Assembly (NCBI GenBank): GCA_964574985.1
Contig: CAZNPH010000016.1
Span: 22,611-86,610, forward strand
Origin: CAZNPH01 sp964574985
GTDB lineage: Bacteria; Bacteroidota; Bacteroidia; Bacteroidales; SM23-62
Direction of reading: 5' to 3'
Length of the DNA stretch: 64,000 bases
Shown in pieces: positions 9,074-17,567 of this stretch; within the stretch, counting starts at the first letter, position 1; each line of letters starts with the position of its first letter. The translations under genes and the position numbers were made by a program. The notes under the pieces are model-generated. The model did not search any database. It had not been told where the DNA came from and saw nothing but the letters and a program-made list of their open reading frames with translations.

Positions 9074-10930
9074 ATGAAGAAACTGTTTATTCTTTTCTTT
9101 TGGGGGATTGTTTCGCTGGCGCAACCGTTAACAGCCCCTGCCCAGGAGGCCTACCCGGGGACCGAACAGCGGGTTGCCCTGGTCATAGGCAATTCGGATT
9201 ACGACATGGGGCCCTTGCGGAATCCGGTCAATGATGCCCGGGCCATGGCCGAAGTCCTGGAGGAACTGGATTTCACCGTACTGAAATATGAGAACCTGCC
9301 CGGCAAGGCGGAAATGAAAAAAGCCGTCCGGGATTTCGGGTACAGGATACAGAACGGGGGGGTCGGACTCTTTTATTATGCCGGCCACGGGGTTCAGGTG
9401 GAAGGACGCAATTACCTCATCCCCGTTCATGCCACCATCAACAAGGAGGAAGAAGTGGAGTACGAGTCCGTCGACGTGGGCTTTGTCCTTGCCCAGATGG
9501 AAAGCGCCCGCAACCGTATGAACATTCTCATCCTGGATGCCTGCCGGAACAACCCTTTCGCCAGAAGCTGGCGCTCCGCCTCCCAGGGGCTGGCCCACAT
9601 GAATGCGCCCACCGGGACACTGATCGCCTATGCAACGGCTCCCGGATCCACTGCGTCGGACGGTGCAAGGGAAAACGGACTCTATACCCAGGAGATCCTG
9701 CAACAGATCCACCGGGAAAATCTGAAGATCGAGGATGTCTTTAAAAATGTGCGGGTCAATGTCCTTGAAAAAAGCGACAGGAACCAGGTTCCCTGGGAAT
9801 CCTCCTCCCTGACCGGGGATTTTTATTTCGTCAGAAGCCGGCAGTCCACCCAACAGGTTATCACAGACGAACAAAACATCCGAGAGGAAACCAGGATCAC
9901 CGGCCCCGGCTCATCCGCAACCGCTTCCAATATCGCACAATGGAGATCAGCGGACAACCGGTACACCCTCCTGGTCAATGATGCCAATGTCAGTTTGGAA
10001 ACATTGAACGCGAGATCCAGGGATGACCTCATCGTATACCATCCGGAATCCAACCGCACCTTCCTGCTGGAACAATATTACGAGCTGCAGGACAATCAAT
10101 ACCGGCCTGCCAGGGAGCTTCATTCGTCCGGCAATGCATTCTGGAGAACGTACGGGGATACCTACTGGCTCTATGTCAAAGGCCGGAATATAAGTACGGA
10201 GACCAAAATCGCCTGGATGGATGAGCACCGGCTGGTTTACCATCCGGCAAACGGGACTTGGTATTTTCTGGAGGGCTTTACCCGGCGAACCGGGAACACC
10301 CTGTATCCCGCCGGGGAGATATACACCCCCAACGGCACGTTCTGGAAGGCCGATGAACAATACTACTGGCTTTACGTAGACGGGGAACAGATCGCCAAAA
10401 AGACCTGGGCCACATGGTCGGGAAATGACCTGATCGTTAACGATGAGGAAGCAGGCAGGGCATACCGGCTGAACGATTATTACAACAAAAAAGACAATAC
10501 ACTGAGAACGGCGGATATCATTTCCGGAGAGGGGATCATTACCTGGAAAAGGAAAGAAAATACCTACTGGCTGTACCGCCGGGGAACGGAAATCTCCGGA
10601 AGCACCGTTTCATCCTGGTCCAACGATGACCTGCTGGTATACGAACCTTCAACCAAACAAATCTATCTTCTGCCCGGATACAAGGACAGCGGAAACGGAG
10701 AGATCAGGGAAGCCGAAACGCTTTTTTCCAAAGACGCGGCTTTCTGGCGCAGAAAGGAAAATACCTACTGGTTATATGTGGAAGGCGAGGTGATCAGCCA
10801 GGATACCGAAGCCGCATGGAAAGGAAATGACCTGGAGGTCTATCATGAGAAAAACGACCGGACTTACGTACTTCCGGACTACAAAAATTCAGGCGATGAC
10901 CGGTTAAGAACCGCCCATATCAAAATGTAA
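9074..10930 (+). CDS. Exported caspase-like (peptidase C14) protein with five C-terminal WLYV repeats
   Basis: 618 residues. Residues 1-24 are a signal peptide (KKLFILFFWGIVSLAQPLTAPAQ). Residues ~30-255 form a caspase-fold domain: VALVIGNSDY, catalytic His in YYAGHGVQ and catalytic Cys in LILDACRNNPF, so both residues of the dyad are present. After a Ser/Thr-rich linker, about residues 288-618 hold five repeats of roughly 65 residues, beginning AQWRSADNRYTLLV, AFWRTYGDTYWLYV, TFWKADEQYYWLYV, ITWKRKENTYWLYR and AFWRRKENTYWLYV. Each repeat also has a DLIVYHP-like and a YYxLPxY-like strand, suggesting a beta-rich binding array. Orthocaspases/metacaspases cleave after basic residues; target and role here are unknown. 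Transcribed alone. Confidence 0.85.
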   Translation: MKKLFILFFWGIVSLAQPLTAPAQEAYPGTEQRVALVIGNSDYDMGPLRNPVNDARAMAEVLEELDFTVLKYENLPGKAEMKKAVRDFGYRIQNGGVGLFYYAGHGVQVEGRNYLIPVHATINKEEEVEYESVDVGFVLAQMESARNRMNILILDACRNNPFARSWRSASQGLAHMNAPTGTLIAYATAPGSTASDGARENGLYTQEILQQIHRENLKIEDVFKNVRVNVLEKSDRNQVPWESSSLTGDFYFVRSRQSTQQVITDEQNIREETRITGPGSSATASNIAQWRSADNRYTLLVNDANVSLETLNARSRDDLIVYHPESNRTFLLEQYYELQDNQYRPARELHSSGNAFWRTYGDTYWLYVKGRNISTETKIAWMDEHRLVYHPANGTWYFLEGFTRRTGNTLYPAGEIYTPNGTFWKADEQYYWLYVDGEQIAKKTWATWSGNDLIVNDEEAGRAYRLNDYYNKKDNTLRTADIISGEGIITWKRKENTYWLYRRGTEISGSTVSSWSNDDLLVYEPSTKQIYLLPGYKDSGNGEIREAETLFSKDAAFWRRKENTYWLYVEGEVISQDTEAAWKGNDLEVYHEKNDRTYVLPDYKNSGDDRLRTAHIKM

Positions 10931-10944
10931 ACACATCCGCGACC

Positions 10945-11490
10945 ATGAAAATGAAGTTTCTTTTCACCTTGATCAGCATCCCGGTCATCATGGCCGGAGG
11001 GTTTTCAGATCCTGGCCGCCGACCGGAAAGAGAAAGGATTTTCGGTCATTCAGTTTACCATCGGTTTTTCCTGTGACATCCCCCCTTTCGATCCCCGGGG
11101 GCAGAATGAAGCCGGTGATCCCTGGGAGAAAGGGTATACACGGATCAATCCGGCCTATTTCGACCTGACCGATCTGCGGATCGACTGGCTGGTGAGGAAC
11201 GGACTGATCCCCAATATCCTGGGCAGTTGGGGGTATTATATCAAATGGATGGATGCCGGAAAAATGAAAAAGCATTGGAGATACCTGATCGCCCGGTACG
11301 GGGCATACCCGGTCACCTGGACCCTTCGCGGTGAAGCCACCCTGGCCTACTATCCCGACCTGGGAGATGAGTGGGAAAAATACCGGGCCGTCTTCAGGGA
11401 AAACATGGAGAAATATCCTGACAGGGTTTTCGGCCCTTACTGCGCAGGGATACCCGGAAAATTTCGGAATATGCAGAATGAGATTTCAGC
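10945..11490 (+). pseudogene. Remnant of a DUF4038 (apiosidase-like, GH140-related) glycoside hydrolase
   Basis: A signal-peptide start (MKMKFLFTLISIPVIMAGG) at 10945 is out of frame with a coherent internal segment from about 11006 to 11480. That segment reads DRKEKGFSVIQF, PPFDPRGQNEAG, RINPAYFDLTDLRIDWLV, IPNILGSWGYYIKWM and HWRYLIARYGAYPVTW, a typical DUF4038 barrel. The N-terminal ~80 residues, the end of the barrel and all C-terminal domains are missing, and the frame then runs into antisense of the neighbouring reductase gene. So only about 150 of the usual ~450 residues survive, with a frameshift. The characterised relatives release D-apiose from pectin. Loss through deletion is inferred. 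Confidence 0.75.
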
Positions 11491-12355
11491 CCCTCACACT
11501 TGCTTCGGGGATGCTTTTGATCAGGTCTTTCAATTCCCCGTGATCCTCCGAACCGATGGTGAAGGAATCCACCAATTCTTTGTTCAGGGTGTACTGAAGG
11601 CATTCATCTTTTTTGTCCACCAGTTCCCCCTGGGCGAATATCTTCATGCCGATGAGGCCTTTCCCCCGGCTTTTCATTTTCTCCAGCACCTCCACAACTT
11701 TGGGAACCTCATCGTCCATGGCTTTGCCGTAAGGATTGATCCTGGCCATGTCGACCTGCACCCAGTCGTTGCCGGCGGCCACCTGAAGGGCACCGAAATT
11801 GTGCTGGGAGATCCCGTGAGCGCGGACGATCCCGTCTTCCCTGGCCCGGGAAAGGACCTCCATGGCGCCTTTTCTTTCTTCCGGCCATTCGGAATTCCAC
11901 ATGCAGTGCAGAAGGACAATGTCGAGATAATCCGTGCCGATCTCCTGCCTGAACCGGTCCAGGTCTTCCTTCATCCTTTTTTCGGTACGGGCACCGGTCT
12001 TGGTGAGAATCACCACTTCTTCCCTGGGAACATACTTCAGGGCTTCTTTCAGGTGGGGATGGGAACCGTACCCGTCTGCCGAATCCCAGAAAGTGATGCC
12101 TTCATCAAAACCTGCACGCAGCAGGTCGGAGAGGCCTTTGATCCCCAGCTGCCTTGTCTGGGCTGAACTTTTCCTGTATCCCTGGGTGCCTGTCCCCATG
12201 GCCATACGGCTTGTCTCGATCCCGGTATCTCCCAGGATGACTTTATCGGAAGCATATTTCTTCTCTGTTCCTGCGTACAGGGTATAGGGAAAAGCATTCA
12301 TGGCTGCAATTCCCGAAGCAGCAAGTGAAGCCTTGATAAAATGTCTTCTTTTCAT
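11486..12355 (-). CDS. Exported aldo/keto reductase
   Basis: 289-residue aldo/keto reductase barrel with a twin-arginine-like leader MKRRHFIKASLAASGIAAM, so probably periplasmic. The catalytic tetrad is visible: Asp and Tyr in FWDSADGYG, Lys in VVILTKTGA and His in IVLLHCMW. C-terminal cofactor-binding residues are in SFTIGSEDHGEL. It is convergent with the DUF4038 remnant, whose decay ends at this stop. Exported AKR proteins with MKRR leaders are common in sugar-degrading Bacteroidota; the substrate is unknown. Confidence 0.85.
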   Translation of the reverse strand: MKRRHFIKASLAASGIAAMNAFPYTLYAGTEKKYASDKVILGDTGIETSRMAMGTGTQGYRKSSAQTRQLGIKGLSDLLRAGFDEGITFWDSADGYGSHPHLKEALKYVPREEVVILTKTGARTEKRMKEDLDRFRQEIGTDYLDIVLLHCMWNSEWPEERKGAMEVLSRAREDGIVRAHGISQHNFGALQVAAGNDWVQVDMARINPYGKAMDDEVPKVVEVLEKMKSRGKGLIGMKIFAQGELVDKKDECLQYTLNKELVDSFTIGSEDHGELKDLIKSIPEASVRG

Positions 12356-12576
12356 GATGTTCGATTTTCATGTAAACTTTCCGGGGCTTCAAAAAAACCC
12401 AAAAACAGTTGAAATATATGAAAATTATGAATACAAATAAATGCCTGCCCCGGTTATTGAGGTTATTTATAAAAGGTTTAAAATGACGGTATAGAATGCC
12501 CGCGGGACAGATTGTTGACAGATTTGTTATATTGCATCAAAGTTTGATCATTGGAAAAATCCAAACAACGCCTGTT

Positions 12577-14829
12577 ATGAAAAGAAGAAAGTTCCTGCAG
12601 AATCTTTCCCTGAGCGGTTCATCCCTGATGATCGCTCCACGGTTGAAAGGCCGTTATGACCAGGCCGGCCCCGGCATCCCGGAATACAGATACGGATATC
12701 CCGGCACCATTGAAGATGCCAGGAACCGCGAAGGCCGGATCATGGTGCGGCTTGCATTCGGCTGCCCGGAAAATACCCGGGCCGGGAACCACCGCGGAAG
12801 GATCAAAGTCTCCGGGGCCAGGATCAACCGGATGAAGGAATATTTTTTCGAACCCGGGGAAGACCTTGCGGAACCCTCCCGCCATGAATACGATCTGAAT
12901 ACTGCCTCCGGGAATACCGATGTGCTTGTATTGTGGCTGGACGATGCCGGGACGGATACCCGCATCTCGGTGAAGTCTCCCGGGGAAGACATTTCATTTG
13001 CCCTGAAACAACTGGTTGAGAAGCCCGAATTCACCCACACCTCAGATGACAACCTGATCACGGCCAACCTGTTGCTTGACCGGGAGATCGGCGGGATATC
13101 CCCTGAGGAAACCGGCATCGAATCCCGGGGAGACAACTTCACATTCATCGTGATGGCCGACACCCAGGGCGGGGACACGGGTGATGAAAATGACCTGAGG
13201 ACGCGGATCAAGATACACAACGCATTTCTCGAGGAAAGTGTGGCCCTGGCCAACCGTCTGCAGATCGATCCCGCCTTTACGCTGGTTGCCGGCGATATCT
13301 GTGACGGGCAGGGGGAAAAACGGAACCTGGCAAAGATGAACGGGATCCTGTCCAGACTGAAAACACCTGTATTGTATGGAGTCGGGAACCATGAGACCCG
13401 TTACAGCATGAAATCTTCCCCGGGTTACCGGATGGACGGATTCAATAATTATTTTGCCGCCCAGAAGGCCATGAACGGACTGGAAAAATTGTTGTACTCC
13501 TTCAATCTTGGACAATGGCATTTCATCGTGTGGCCCGATCCCCTGAGGTCTGGTTTCTGGGAAGCGCATCCCCATTATTTTGACTGGCTGGAAAGAGACC
13601 TGGAAAAACACAAAGACCGCCCGACGGTTGTTTTTCAGCATGTACCGGTCCATCCCGTGGGGATCAATCCCCTGATCAGCTATACCGAATCACCTTATGT
13701 CAAAAGAACCTTTGTGGACATACTGGCCCGGCACAACAACGTACGGTATGTACTGAGCGGACACGTGCACATCCCGGCAAAGGCATCTTTCAAGACCGCG
13801 GTCTCATACAGGGGCATCCGGTTCATCAACCTGCCGGCTGCAGGCTACCGCCCACGGTCCTTCGGCGAGGCCGATTACTTCGGCGGCCCTACCCAGGGAT
13901 TTGCCATTGCCGGCATCAAAGGCCGGGAAATAAAACTCACCTATAAAACGGTCACCGGTGAAGAGTATCCCTACCCGGATGTTCTTCCGGAATTCCGGGA
14001 TGGCCTGTACCCTCTGTGGTTCGGCAACAAATGGGATTTGCCCGCGCAGGACCGGGTGGTAAACGGAAATTTCGAGAACGGACTGGAAGGCTGGGGAAAA
14101 AGATATATGTACGAAGAAGACCGGGAACCTTCCAATATTTGTGAAGTGCGCAGGAGCATCCGCCCGGAAAGTTATGCCTCACTGTATCTTTATATCCGCA
14201 GGAGAGGATACGAAGCACCCGGCCAGGACCGGATGCCCCAAAGCCTCAACCGGATATTCCAGGCGGTCAGGTGCAGGCCCGGCGAACGGCCCTTCATCGA
14301 ATTCAATTACATGCTTGAAGGAAAGAATTGTGACCTGAACGGACTGGCCGGCGCTTACTTCTGGGCGGAAGCCTGGTCCGGTTCCGTGCCACATGCCAGC
14401 ATAACCTACTCTGCCCATGTGATGTGGGTCAACTTCGAATCCGTTTACGGCCGGAACCGTTCGATGCGTCCGGTGCATTTCGAACTCTCCGCCCTGCCGG
14501 ACACCTGGCACAGGGTCCTGATCAACATGGCCGGTGACTTCAACGGTCTGGCCGAAGGAAAGAAATTCGAAGAACGGGGGATCGACCGGATTATCCTGAA
14601 CCTGGGCGTCTGGAATGTCAATGAGGGCCATGAGCAACCTTTCGCCGTCTACTTCGATGATGTCAGGACAGGATACGACCCCCGGGACACCACAAACATC
14701 GACGGCATACCCGTAAAACAGAAATCCAATGACCGCCTGTGGTGGAGGTGGAAAAACGTGAACAGAAGCCATGCTGCCGGGGAACATTATTACCGGAAGC
14801 TGACCGGGGAACAATACCCGGAGACCTGA
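12577..14829 (+). CDS. Exported calcineurin-like metallophosphoesterase with C-terminal carbohydrate-binding-like domain
   Basis: I start at the ATG at 12577, giving MKRRKFLQNLSLSGSSLMIAP, a normal export leader; the upstream in-frame ATG at 12496 would bury it behind 27 non-signal residues. The protein is 750 residues. Metal-binding motifs in order: MADTQGG, AGDICDGQ, GNHETR, FQHVPVHP and SGHVHIPA, i.e. a dinuclear-metal phosphoesterase. The N-terminal ~190 residues are beta-rich and unrecognised. From about residue 515, VVNGNFENGLEGW begins a jelly-roll domain resembling CBM4/9. Substrate unknown; a sugar phosphate or phosphorylated glycan would suit the neighbourhood. It is convergent with the SDR at 14835. 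Confidence 0.85.
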   Translation: MKRRKFLQNLSLSGSSLMIAPRLKGRYDQAGPGIPEYRYGYPGTIEDARNREGRIMVRLAFGCPENTRAGNHRGRIKVSGARINRMKEYFFEPGEDLAEPSRHEYDLNTASGNTDVLVLWLDDAGTDTRISVKSPGEDISFALKQLVEKPEFTHTSDDNLITANLLLDREIGGISPEETGIESRGDNFTFIVMADTQGGDTGDENDLRTRIKIHNAFLEESVALANRLQIDPAFTLVAGDICDGQGEKRNLAKMNGILSRLKTPVLYGVGNHETRYSMKSSPGYRMDGFNNYFAAQKAMNGLEKLLYSFNLGQWHFIVWPDPLRSGFWEAHPHYFDWLERDLEKHKDRPTVVFQHVPVHPVGINPLISYTESPYVKRTFVDILARHNNVRYVLSGHVHIPAKASFKTAVSYRGIRFINLPAAGYRPRSFGEADYFGGPTQGFAIAGIKGREIKLTYKTVTGEEYPYPDVLPEFRDGLYPLWFGNKWDLPAQDRVVNGNFENGLEGWGKRYMYEEDREPSNICEVRRSIRPESYASLYLYIRRRGYEAPGQDRMPQSLNRIFQAVRCRPGERPFIEFNYMLEGKNCDLNGLAGAYFWAEAWSGSVPHASITYSAHVMWVNFESVYGRNRSMRPVHFELSALPDTWHRVLINMAGDFNGLAEGKKFEERGIDRIILNLGVWNVNEGHEQPFAVYFDDVRTGYDPRDTTNIDGIPVKQKSNDRLWWRWKNVNRSHAAGEHYYRKLTGEQYPET

Positions 14830-14834
14830 AAAAA

Positions 14835-15947
14835 CTAACGGGGGGTTGCGTCGGGCAATCCGCCGTCGACCGGGATGGTAGCCCCGGTGGTCGGGGTTTG
14901 CCGGGTAATAAAGAACTTGACCGCATTGGCCACATGGCGGGCGGTCACCCTGGATTTCAACAGGTTCCTGTTCCGGTAATATTCCTCAAGACCCTCCGCA
15001 TCGAGTCCGCGCGCCTTCATCCGGTCGGGCCCCACCTTTGCCCAGAGACCGGACCTGAATTCACCGTCAGAAAATACGGCATCCGGGGAGACCATGTTCA
15101 CCCGGATATCCTGCTGTGCCAGCTCAAGACTGGCGATCCGGGCCAGCTGATGGCTGGCGGCCTTGGTTGCACTGTAGGCACCGAAGGTGGCACCGGGGGA
15201 AAAAACATTCTTGGTGGAAACCACCACAATGTCCCCGCCGGTCCCCTGTATCCCCAGCAGGCGGCCTGCCCCTGAAAGGGTTAGCAGGGTGCCTTCAACA
15301 TTGACTTTCTCCAGTTTTTGAAAGTCCTTCAGTTCCATCTCGCTCAACGGGGAAACATGGGCGATCCCCGCGTTGACGATCAGTATGTCAAAACCGCCCC
15401 AGTGCTGGATGATCCTGTCAAAACAGGAACGCACGGATGAATCGGCGGTCACGTCCATTTCGAAACCGGCGATCCGGTCGCCGAATTCCTCCCTGAACCC
15501 GGATACCAGTTTATCCAGCCCTTCCCGGTTGATGTCTGTGGCGGCCACACAGCAGCCTTCACCGAGCAATTTTTTGCATATCCCGTGGCCGATAGCACCG
15601 GCAACACCCGTGATCACAACCACTTTGTTTTCCAGCAGGTTCTTTTCACTTTTTTCGGTGGAACGGACCAGCACGGTGCCCACGGGTTCGATGAAAACGG
15701 CATTGGGTTTCTTTCCGTTTTCTTTCACATATTGCTCAAGCTGTTTTTTACAATCCTCCCTCAGTTCACCGGTGGGGAGACCCTTCAGGTCCGGTTTCCA
15801 GGCAGGAAGTGCTCCGGCACCCGCCTCCGCCCCTTCCATAAATCCCTGTCCGGTGGATTTCAGCAGGGGCAGGTTATAAAAAACATCATATTCGATCTCG
15901 AACCGCTCAGCCAGGAGTCCGCGCAGTATCAACAAAATCTCTGTCAT
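14835..15947 (-). CDS. SDR oxidoreductase with an aldolase-like N-terminal remnant
   Basis: Last gene of the ten-gene operon. Residues ~107-370 are a short-chain dehydrogenase: TGVAGAIGHG nucleotide loop, MDVTAD, NAGIA and the catalytic YSATK, ending in VDGGLPDA. The first ~105 residues are unusual for an SDR; the segment PNAVFIEPVGTVLV resembles the end of a class II aldolase domain. In bifunctional rhamnulose-phosphate aldolase/alcohol dehydrogenase proteins such an aldolase is fused ahead of a related SDR, so this may be a shortened version that lost the aldolase half. It lies 25 bases after the epimerase-like gene. It probably oxidises or reduces a hydroxyl of the pathway sugar; direction unknown. 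Confidence 0.8.
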   Translation of the reverse strand: MTEILLILRGLLAERFEIEYDVFYNLPLLKSTGQGFMEGAEAGAGALPAWKPDLKGLPTGELREDCKKQLEQYVKENGKKPNAVFIEPVGTVLVRSTEKSEKNLLENKVVVITGVAGAIGHGICKKLLGEGCCVAATDINREGLDKLVSGFREEFGDRIAGFEMDVTADSSVRSCFDRIIQHWGGFDILIVNAGIAHVSPLSEMELKDFQKLEKVNVEGTLLTLSGAGRLLGIQGTGGDIVVVSTKNVFSPGATFGAYSATKAASHQLARIASLELAQQDIRVNMVSPDAVFSDGEFRSGLWAKVGPDRMKARGLDAEGLEEYYRNRNLLKSRVTARHVANAVKFFITRQTPTTGATIPVDGGLPDATPR

Positions 15948-15972
15948 AATGTTTTCAGATTATTATGATTTG

Positions 15973-16704
15973 CTACTTCCCTGAAAGCACATCCATCATG
16001 AACCGGGCATTTCCGGCGGGATCCCCGCCTTTGAATATGGCGCTGCCCGAGATCACGATATCCGGCCTGAGTTCGGATACTTCCTCAATGTTGTCCATGC
16101 TGATCCCCCCGTCGATGACCAGGATGATGTCTTTTCCGTTCTTTTCGACCAGTTCACGGACCGCCAGAAATTTTTCACCCGTTGAAGGGAGGAATTTCTG
16201 GCCTTTCCAGCCGGGATTCACCCCAAGCAGTGCGATCATGTCCAGCTCATCCAGCAGGGGTTCCAGTACCGTCCGGGGGGTGCCCGGATTAAGAGCCACG
16301 CCGCACAGGGGGACTTTCCCCTCCGGCTGACTGACGGGATCATCCGGCCGGCCGGACTCCCCAATGGCCTGCAACGCCCGGTGGATGTGGATGGTGGACT
16401 CGTAATGGACGGTGATCATATCCGCACCGGCCTGGATATATTGTTCCAGATTTTTCAGCGGATCGGTGATCATCAGGTGCACATCCTTCAACAGGCGGGT
16501 CCGTATATTTTTGATGTAAAAAGGCCCTGCGGTCAGATGCGGGCAAAAATGGCCGTCCATCACATCAAAGTGCATCATTTTCACATCCGCCTCTTCCAGG
16601 GCATCCACCGAAGACTGCAGGTTCATGAGGTCCCCCGACGTGATCCCCACACTGATGGTGGGACACATTTCCTTGACTTTGCTTTTCAAAAAATTATCTT
16701 TCAT
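15973..16704 (-). CDS. Ribulose-phosphate 3-epimerase-family protein
   Basis: 243-residue TIM barrel of the Rpe/AlsE family, which epimerise C3 of ketose phosphates through an enediolate. The four metal ligands are visible: His and Asp in MMHFDVMDGHF, His in VHLMITDP and Asp in VIDGGIS. The phosphate-binding end is VISGSAIF. The family's acid-base Asp residues are therefore kept. The coding sequence starts immediately after the stop of the RpiR gene (no gap). Location inside a catabolic operon argues for a dedicated pathway epimerase rather than the housekeeping Rpe. Confidence 0.85.
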   Translation of the reverse strand: MKDNFLKSKVKEMCPTISVGITSGDLMNLQSSVDALEEADVKMMHFDVMDGHFCPHLTAGPFYIKNIRTRLLKDVHLMITDPLKNLEQYIQAGADMITVHYESTIHIHRALQAIGESGRPDDPVSQPEGKVPLCGVALNPGTPRTVLEPLLDELDMIALLGVNPGWKGQKFLPSTGEKFLAVRELVEKNGKDIILVIDGGISMDNIEEVSELRPDIVISGSAIFKGGDPAGNARFMMDVLSGK

Positions 16705-17550
16705 CTATTTGTACCTTAAATCTTTTTCAATGCGGCGGTTCATTTCACTGACCATATCGAGTTCCTTTTTTTGCCTGGCCACCAGCAGGTAAATGGCCTC
16801 GACCAGGCAAACCTGCAGGAAGAAAGAGGAAATGGCGGCTGCACGCACCCGGCTTTCCCTGAAAGCGGTGAACAACTGGTAATCACATATTTTCCGCATT
16901 TGTGCAGTATCATAATTGGATATCCCCACCGTAAAGGCCTTCTTCTCCTTGGCATACTTGAGTCCGTTTAAAGTGGTTTTTGTCCTGCCCGAATGTGAAA
17001 TGCCCACTACCACATCCTCATGGTTCATCCGGAGGCTCTGAACCATGATATCGTATTCGTCGGTCAGTGCATCGCAATGAACCCCAAGGTGCAAAAACCT
17101 CTGGGCCGCAAGTTTGGAGATGGTGCCCGAACCACCGATCCCCATAAAAACAAGCTTTCTTGCCCCCAGGATATGTTCAGCCACGATGTTAAGCGTCCGG
17201 GCATCCGTAATATCGAGGGTGTTCCTCATTCCTTCCATATAGGAACTGAAGACTTTTTTGACGATCTCTTCTTCCGTATCATCACCGGATATAGGTTCGT
17301 ATATCTCCTGCAGACCGTTGGGGACATTCTCCTTGATCATCTCATACTTGAAATCCCTGTAGCTCGAATAACCCAGCTTCTTCACGAACCGGCTCACGGT
17401 GGTGGCGCTGGAATTGATCTTTTCAGCCATCTGGTGAATGGTCAGAAACGGGATTTGCTCGAAATTGTTCTCAATGACCTCAGCGATTCGTTTGTCGGAG
17501 TTGGTCAGACTCGGGTAAAGGGATTTGATCCTGATCAGCACTTTGGACAT
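16705..17550 (-). CDS. MurR/RpiR family transcriptional regulator
   Basis: 281 residues with the standard architecture: an N-terminal RpiR winged helix (IHQMAEKINSSATTVSRFV, residues ~38-56) and a C-terminal SIS phosphosugar-binding domain from ~120 (FMGIGGSGTISKLAAQRF, VVVGISHSGRTKTTL). Members sense phosphorylated sugars made by their own pathway. It sits between the kinase (17 bases) and the epimerase-like gene (0 bases), so it is likely the pathway-specific, autoregulated sensor. Operator not identified. Confidence 0.9.
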   Translation of the reverse strand: MSKVLIRIKSLYPSLTNSDKRIAEVIENNFEQIPFLTIHQMAEKINSSATTVSRFVKKLGYSSYRDFKYEMIKENVPNGLQEIYEPISGDDTEEEIVKKVFSSYMEGMRNTLDITDARTLNIVAEHILGARKLVFMGIGGSGTISKLAAQRFLHLGVHCDALTDEYDIMVQSLRMNHEDVVVGISHSGRTKTTLNGLKYAKEKKAFTVGISNYDTAQMRKICDYQLFTAFRESRVRAAAISSFFLQVCLVEAIYLLVARQKKELDMVSEMNRRIEKDLRYK

Positions 17551-17567
17551 ATCGAAAAGATTGGGTT

